A stretch of 64,000 bases of DNA from assembly GCF_022376445.1 (NCBI RefSeq), contig NW_025954963.1, positions 186,001-250,000 on the forward strand, written 5' to 3'. Below, one piece after another: positions 58,468 through 64,000 of this stretch (position 1 is its first letter; each line of letters starts with the position of its first letter). Under the pieces are notes generated by a model. The model saw only the letters and a list, made by a program, of their open reading frames with translations, made no database searches and was not told the origin of the DNA. Both the position numbers and the translations under genes were made by a program. The DNA is from Fomitopsis serialis. Its lineage: Eukaryota > Basidiomycota > Agaricomycetes > Polyporales > Fomitopsidaceae.

Positions 58468-58550
58468 CCCGAACCTCCCCCGATCGCATTCCCACGGAGG
58501 GGGGTCTGTACCAGTGGGGCCAGCGCGCGCCGGCCCCTTGGGCCGAGTGC
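58468..58550 (+). repeat. Second copy of the hairpin motif, upstream of the secreted-protein gene
   Basis: Resembles 58008-58108: a GCATTCCCACG block, a G-run, TGTACCA, then a hairpin GGGGCC at 58516-58521 with GGCCCC at 58532-58537, then CCCCTTGGGCCGAGT. The stem sequence differs from the other copy while the pairing is kept. Confidence 0.6.
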
Positions 58551-58724
58551 AGACGCGGCTCTACTATTACGGATTCACTGCCACAGTGGGGCGTCCGGAT
58601 GGGCCCGCCTAAGTTTTTGCCAGACAGGCCAGCGCGGACCGAGTCGGTCTTCGATCGCCCGCGAATGTCGTCCGAAGCGGACTCAGAAGATTTTGGCGCC
58701 GAGGTTCTGTCGAAGATGCACGCG

Positions 58725-58730
58725 TATAAA
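58725..58730 (+). promoter_or_regulatory. TATA box of the small secreted protein gene
   Basis: TATAAA in a GC-rich setting, 108 bases upstream of ATG 58833. The intervening leader is C- and CT-rich, as usual for strongly expressed basidiomycete genes. Confidence 0.6.
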
Positions 58731-58832
58731 GGCCAGGACGCGGCTTGCCCCCACGCAGCTTCGCTCCACCCACCCACAATAATCCCCCATCATCTATCAA
58801 GCATTAGCTCCTCCTCACGACAGACATTCGGC

Positions 58833-59431
58833 ATGAAGTTCACGACTCTCCTCACCTCCGTTCTCGCTTGCGCGGCGTCCGTCTTCGCACAGGGCACGAT
58901 CGACCAGCCAGTCGCTTGGACCTCGATCATGCCCAACTCCGTATTTAACTTCTCCTACTCCATCAACGCCGACTACTGCAAGTCGAGCTACGGCTTCTCC
59001 GTGTACATCATCACCGAGACCCCTACCAACATGGATCCCGCGCAGCAGTGGATGAATGGCTATTACCTCGGGCACTATGACGCTGAGAACTACCCGGGTG
59101 AGTACAGAGTACAGAGGCCGAATTTGACGTACCTACATACTTAACTCTCATCTCTCGCTCTCGCAGCCGTTCCTTACCCTACGAACCCGGCGCCACCCAA
59201 CTTCACGATGCCCAATTTTGCGAACTCGCAGGGCGGCTTCGGCGCCGGCAAGAACGCGTCCAACGCTACTTTCAACGTGATGGTCATGGAAGAGTGGGAC
59301 GATTGCTCCGTGAGTCCTTCAATCTGATGTCGCGCCGCTGCCGCTCACCGTTCTGCTAGGGTTCCCTCGGTAGGAAGATTGGTCTGACCATGACTCCGAT
59401 CGTCTACAACGCGACGGAGGGCTACCAGTAG
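58833..59431 (+). CDS. Small secreted N-glycosylated protein, function unknown
   Basis: Three exons, 58833-59097, 59167-59309 and 59360-59431, joined in frame (159 residues). The signal peptide is MKFTTLLTSVLACAASVFA with cleavage likely before QGTID. The mature part begins TIDQPVAWTSIMPNSVFNFS and has five N-x-S/T sites (NFS, NFT, NAS, NAT, NAT). Only two cysteines remain in it (DYCKSS and DDCSGS), so a single disulfide is possible. VMVMEEWDDC and GLTMTPIVYN look like beta-strands of a compact sandwich. No membrane segment or GPI signal, so it should be released. Similar short proteins are frequent in Agaricomycetes, but no function is established that I can name. TATA box and CT-rich leader suggest good expression. 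Confidence 0.82.
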
Positions 59432-60065
59432 GCGGAGATGAACGCCGAGGCCATCGCGCGGCGATCCGCCTGAATTGCTCTCCTTGCTGCGGCGGGTACG
59501 AGGAAAGGACCTTTGTCACGAACTCTCTGAGGGAATGTTCCCTCGGGACTCTTTATGCTATTCGGACATGATGAGAGGCTTCGTCTTTCGGACTTGATTC
59601 TTTGTTGTATAGCATGACCTCTGAAGATCTGATGTGCTAGCCGTTGCGTTCGAATCCACAGCTCTAAAAGAATACCTTACGGACTCTGCTCGGACGTCAG
59701 CAGTACTAGTTACCATTGAGTCTCGTTGTAGCATTTGAGTAATCGCAGGATGATATACTTGCGGAAGGGACAATTAGATATGTGTACGAAAGTTTGTGTA
59801 GAATTGATCGGTTGTTGCTGGGAACCATTCAGCAGTGTCAGTGAAGCTTGCAGACAGAAACACAATGCATCTTTGCCAATGCGCCGGCAGTGAGGAGGAC
59901 ACTGTTGAGCAAGTCGGCGATGTCGACTCCTCGAGCGCGCCACGTGCATCAACTATATCTCTGCGACGCCTGGGGAGTCCGCGTTTGTGGCTTCCTAACA
60001 AGTATCCAAGTATCCTCGTTCGCCTTAGCTGTTACTACGATACCCCCAGGGCTCGTTGAGCCAAC
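59432..60065. other. Intergenic, 3' flank of secreted protein and 5' flank of EAF6
   Basis: No gene. Short frames on both strands around 59710-60000 are not supported. Confidence 0.35.
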
Positions 60066-60733
60066 ATGGCCAGCGACAACCCATCACCCGAGGACAAGCT
60101 GCGGTACGATGCCGCGAAGAAGGAGCTCCTGCAGGCCCTCTCAAAGCGGCGGAACGTAGACAAACAGCTGGTTCGTCCCCGGTGTGGCAAGCCTCCCTCG
60201 CGTCTCCTCATGTCAACAGTCCCACCTAGAGGTGCAGATATACAACCTCGAGGCGTCGTACCTGACGGACAGCGCGGCGCACAGTGGCGGGAACATCCTC
60301 CACGGCTTCGAGGGTTACCTGAAGAACCCGACCGGAGGGCGGAAGAAGTACGAGATCCACGACAACGACCGTATGTTCTCGAACAGCAGCACGACGTACA
60401 AGAAGGCGCGTCGTCTTGCCTCCTCGCCAATGGTGTAATTGACCCGCCCCCCTCCAGTCGCTCGAGCTCTCCGGCGAAGGCGAAGAGTCAGGACCCGGGG
60501 ATGACTCGCGAATGTCGACCCCCGGTCTCACAACAGTGATTGTCCCTCCTGCTCCGCGGAATCAGGAGCTCACCGCCGCGCAGCAGAAGAAGAATAGGGA
60601 TCGCGAATACCAGAGAAAGAAGCGGGCGAGTGCGCGCGCGACGGCCACCCCCATGAGCGAGGATGACAGCCAGAGCGTCGCTTCGTCAGGACGGAGGCCG
60701 ACGAAGAGGGCGCGTCTGGCGGACGACGACTAG
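60066..60733 (+). CDS. EAF6: NuA4 histone acetyltransferase subunit Eaf6
   Basis: Three exons, 60066-60170, 60220-60405 and 60458-60733 (188 residues). The N-terminal coiled coil LRYDAAKKELLQALSKRRN joins to LEVQIYNLEASYLTD, then GNILHGFEGYLKN, which is the conserved core of the Eaf6/MEAF6 family. The C-terminal half is disordered, acidic then basic, ending in a nuclear-localisation type stretch (REYQRKKRASARA, RRPTKRARLADDD). Eaf6 is a scaffold subunit shared by NuA4 and NuA3-like acetyltransferases acting on nucleosomal histones. The second intron (60406-60457, 52 nt) has a GC donor; the exon phases allow no GT donor. The gene is convergent with RRP40, 196 bp between stops. Confidence 0.9.
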
Positions 60734-60929
60734 CACGGTGCAGCTGAGTCGCGATGGCGTGGTCGTCGTCGCACAGACACCTGTACGCTGCCGGGACCGC
60801 TACTTACTATGGGTATGTGATGATGACCTGTGGTTTGGGACTGTTGTAGGATTATCCGACTATGCTGTATCATACTTGTACTATGCTATGAGATGTCAGT
60901 CAATCCATGGAGTGGCTGTCCTGTGTTCA

Positions 60930-61779
60930 CTATATATCGAGCGTACCGAGGAACTTCTTCATCTCAGCCTCGCTCATTCCACCACCATCCGGGTCTGCAG
61001 CCTCAATACACCTTGAGACAGCAATGATGTGCCTCGCTTCCCTTGCATTAACCCATACGCGCCCATTCAGCCCTGTCGCCGTTTCATGAGGGAATCGTGA
61101 ACCAAGCATTGGGAGTAAGAAATGGTTTGGGTCGAGTAGCCTGGACCGCAATGGTGATGTAAGGACACAAAACTCAAGACAGAACAAGTACTCTCACAAG
61201 CGACACATCTTGAGACTGCAACGCACGACGAAGCCCCCTTTGAGCTCGCCGAAACCCTCCGCCTTGCGTGTCTGCGCGTCGAAGCACTCCAGCTCGGGCT
61301 CCATGTCCTTGTGCGCGAGCGACACGCGTGCGTATAGCAGTGACCCGACCTATCTTTTATTCGAAATCAGCGCTTTCCGAGACAGTCCGTCCACGCTCAC
61401 CTTGAGGTTTGGTCTATTCCGTTTCGTCGCCCCCTCAAACGCCAGCCCATCCAGATTCGCCATATGCGCCGCCCCGATGTCCACCCTCCAATTCTCCCCA
61501 CTCCGCGCGACGACCACGCCGATCACCGACTCTTGCGGCGCAGGGACGTACTGCCTTCCCTCCCGTAAGCTTCATTATTGCTACCAGGAGGCCACTCACC
61601 CGTCGGGCGTTGCTCTCTATCCACCATCGTGCGCGGTTAGCGGAGTGGTTGAGCTCGCCGGCACGGGTCGCGATGATCGAGGACTCCCCGGACGGGCCTG
61701 ACTGCTGGAGCAACCCGGGTCCTAGCTTGAGGTTGACGTGCTGCGCGGGAACGAGCTCCCCGGGAAGGACGAGCGACAT
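60930..61779 (-). CDS. RRP40: Exosome complex cap subunit Rrp40
   Basis: Start ATG 61779 (MSLVLPGELVPAQHVNLKLG). The S1 domain reads RQYVPAPQESVIGVVV, NWRVDIGAAHMANLDGLAFE, GATKRNRPNLKVGSLLYARV and KDMEPELECFDA. The KH domain follows, with the diagnostic Rrp40 motif GLNGRVWVNA. It ends EAEMKKFLGTLDI at 60930. An intron with donor GTGAGTGG after NARR links to GRQYV in frame; others are short. This is one of three S1/KH cap proteins of the RNA exosome, which guides RNA into the central channel for 3'-5' decay and rRNA processing. Length about 240 is normal for the family. No defects seen. Confidence 0.9.
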
Positions 61780-62308
61780 GGCTGCGATGAAGAGTCGAAA
61801 GGGCGATCGAGAGACGGGTATCGGGAGAGCATTCAGACGCCTCTGAGATTTGAACGATCGACGCCCTCAGATTCAAATCGTACTGAACGCATGGGCGAGT
61901 CGGAATCGCTCGTAAGCACCATGTCCACATCCTAAGATGGGCTCGTGTATATACCGTTAGCGTGTAGAGATATCATGAAGTCTGGGTATAACGTCCATGC
62001 CTGCCGAAGGCATAAGCTAAGAAAGAGAACGCAGAGTTAATGTATTACAGCAGACGAGTCAACCACAACCGGGGTTCCGTGCTCCGCTTCGTATATAACA
62101 TATGTACAGCGAATAATATCACAACGAAAGGAAAGTTGCTATACCAAACGATTCAAAGGGATCCACGAGACCGAGGAGGGGAGATCGTAAAAGAACAGGT
62201 ATTTGGCAGGCGGACGCAACGCGAACACACGGGTGTCGCTCATGATGTTCCAATAGTGTTTATACGTAGAAGCCGAAGACCAAACCATAACGTCCAGACA
62301 CAGAGCCG
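61780..62308. other. Intergenic between RRP40 start and VAP stop
   Basis: RRP40 promoter and VAP 3' region. AT-richer text near 62090-62160. No gene seen. Confidence 0.35.
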
Positions 62309-63595
62309 TCAGAAGAATAAATAAGTCGTGACGAAAACACCAAGCGCGATGACGATGACTACCTGCAGAGGAACGCCCTCCGCCTGCATCATCGTATCCT
62401 CCATAGTTGTCGTGCCGGTGATTGATGTTCCCACCTCCGTCTCGCCATCCCACGTACTGCCGTCGTCCGAAGGCGATGTGGGCCTACGTCGCCGGAACTC
62501 AGTAGCGTTCGTGATCGTGGTGGGCGCTGCCGTGCTCGGCTCAGGCATGGAAGAAATGAGATTGCGAAGGCGCTCAATCTCCGCCTGTGCCTCGCGCAGC
62601 TTGATGAGGATGTCCTCGTTGATGTCAGGTGCGGGCCCAACAGGTTCAGAGGGAGGCGGAGGCTGGGGCGTGTGAACGTTGACGTTGACGACGGGTGCCT
62701 CATCTTCCTCACGCGAGAACTCCTCGTGTGGTGATTCCTCGTGAAGCTGCGCCAGTCGTGTTGGAGGCGGTGACGACGGTGCGTCATGGTGGGTCTCCTC
62801 TTCTTGAGCCGCCTCGCCGCTGTGTTCCCGCACGGGCTCAGGAACGCCATTTCCATTGGGATGCTGACGGACAGTGCCGTAAATCTGAGACCTTTAGACT
62901 TGTAAAGGGGCAAGAGATTGGTGGTGCTTACAGAGCGAGAATGGTCCTGGAAATCACTGACTCCACCTTCTTCCTCTTCAGGCACTGTCTGCCCTTCCGG
63001 CGGAAGGTACTGAACACGGATCTTCTGCGAGTGGACTTCCTCCGTGTTGTCGGCCCACTACCAGCGATGTTCAAAAGACTTTCAAGCGTTTGTAAAGGGA
63101 AAGAACGTACAAGATCTGGGAGAGGCATTGTCTCCTTCTCCGGTGTGATGATGGTGCTCTGAATCAGAAATTTGTCCTTGCACTTGATGTTCAATGGCGG
63201 CTCTTCCTTCATCGCCTGCAGCATAACTGTATATACCGGGTGTAGGTTTGCCGTGTATCCCGCGGTCACTTCGACATAACGTACCCTGAACTTCCACAGT
63301 CTCTCCTGGCTCCACCCTCCCAGAGTTTGGCCGTACGCAGTACAGCTACACGAACCGGTTGCGTCAATGATACCTGTAAGCGTCCAGACGGAGCTGACGG
63401 CACCTTGGGAGCAGTCGTTTTGACTTTGAATGCGACTGGTTGTGCATTGTGGTTTGAGATGGCTAAACCCCGCTTAACGTGCTGCGTGAGAGGCCCTGTG
63501 CGAGACGCGTTAGCTGCGGAGGTCCCAGGGCCGCTACGTGCGGCCTACGCACTGTTGAAGCCGAGGACGCTGCTCGGGGTGAGCGCAACAGACAT
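62309..63595 (-). CDS. SCS2: VAP family ER membrane protein, Scs2-like
   Basis: Start ATG 63595 (MSVALTPSSVLGFN). The MSP domain follows over several exons: LTQHVKRGLAISNHNAQPVA, FKVKTTAPKLYCVRPNSG, RVEPGETVEVQVMLQAMKEE, CKDKFLIQSTIITPEKE. N-H-N-A-Q-P-V-A-F-K-V-K-T is the FFAT-binding face conserved in VAPs. A linker is Pro/Glu-rich, then a coiled coil (LIKLREAQAEIERLRNLIS) and a C-terminal tail anchor, VPLQVVIVIALGVFVTTYL, ending at 62309. The protein recruits FFAT-motif lipid-transfer and regulatory proteins to ER contact sites. Full domain set and normal order. All junctions checked were GT-AG and in frame. Confidence 0.9.
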
Positions 63596-64000
63596 TTTGG
63601 AGGCGGCGGTGTGGGGGAGAGGATAAGAGTGGGTCTGCGCTATGATAGTGATGACATGGGCCAGGACGCGTCGGCGTGCTGGCGCGGGATATACCGAGCC
63701 ATGCTCCCGCGCCTCCTGCAGCCAGGCCTCCGCAGTGCCTCCGCACGCACCTCACACAAGCCTCGCACAACTCTGCGTCCAGGCTGTGTCGCAAGTGCTG
63801 CGTATGCGGGGGTCTCAAGGCCAGGTGTCAAGCGCGTACAATTGCCTCGTGTTGTATGTGTGTGGATATTCATGATCTATGTAGCGAGTGCTATGTACTA
63901 CTACAGAATGGGTAACGAAACGGTGCACGAATCCCCCAAAACAAGAGACAAACTATCCGGCAGAAACATTATAGGGTCGACTAGAAGGCGAAGTATCGTC
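63596..64000. other. 5' flank of the VAP gene, window end
   Basis: Promoter side of the VAP gene. No gene or repeat visible up to the window edge. Confidence 0.35.

Larger units (their letters stand above)
57051..58832. other. Gene-free stretch with direct repeat, inverted repeat and hairpin motifs
   Basis: No supported protein gene. It contains the second 100-bp direct repeat, an inverted repeat with arms at 57552 and 58003, two copies of a hairpin-rich motif, and the promoter of the secreted protein at 58833. Confidence 0.5.

Noticed and set aside
61600..61720. tRNA-like text (GCGGTTAGCGGAGTGGTTGAG)
   Set aside because: It lies inside the RRP40 coding exon on the opposite strand, and no acceptor stem or T-loop consensus closes it.
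1..64000. CRISPR arrays, rRNA, phage or bacterial operons
   Set aside because: None present. All supported genes are intron-containing eukaryotic genes or fungal families.

Overview
The window is nuclear DNA of a filamentous basidiomycete. The genes are intron-dense, with GT-AG introns mostly of 50-100 nt and a few exons as short as 13-23 nt. Protein families are typical of Agaricomycetes: an MFS transporter with a TPLL leader, tandem P450s, F-box and BTB proteins, and secreted proteins of unknown role. A wood-decay or polypore-like species is my inference; nothing here proves it.

Layout. 0-10 kb holds an RRM+YTH RNA-binding protein (+), a secreted glycoprotein-like gene (-), an unrecognised small gene (-) and a BTB protein (+). 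10.8-23.5 kb is a three-unit tandem array of one cytochrome P450 gene (-) with its flanks; the first copy is intact, the second and third carry many one-base deletions. 24-34 kb holds a Bud14-like SH3 protein (+), mitochondrial phosphate carrier MIR1 (+), meiotic MutS homologue MSH5 (-) and prohibitin PHB2 (-). 34-47 kb holds a PQ-loop transporter (+), an F-box protein (+), an Asp/Glu/hydantoin racemase (+), a G-patch protein (+), an AGC kinase of the Ypk1/SGK type (-) and an MFS transporter (-). 47-58 kb holds proteasome ATPase RPT5 (+) and a large ABCC transporter (-) bracketed by 100-bp direct repeats, followed by a gene-free stretch with a long inverted repeat and a repeated hairpin-rich motif. 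58.8-64 kb holds a small secreted protein (+), EAF6 (+), exosome subunit RRP40 (-) and a VAP/SCS2 protein (-).

Functionally most of the window is housekeeping (RNA decay and m6A reading, proteasome, chromatin, mitochondria, meiosis, ER contact sites) with one accessory block, the P450 array. No prokaryote-like operons, CRISPR arrays, rRNA or convincing tRNA genes were seen.

One caution governs all 'broken gene' calls. One-base frame changes occur in conserved genes, including RPT5, which is essential in yeast. Part of the indel load may therefore be consensus error rather than biology. CDS coordinates below are genomic spans from start to stop codon, introns included.
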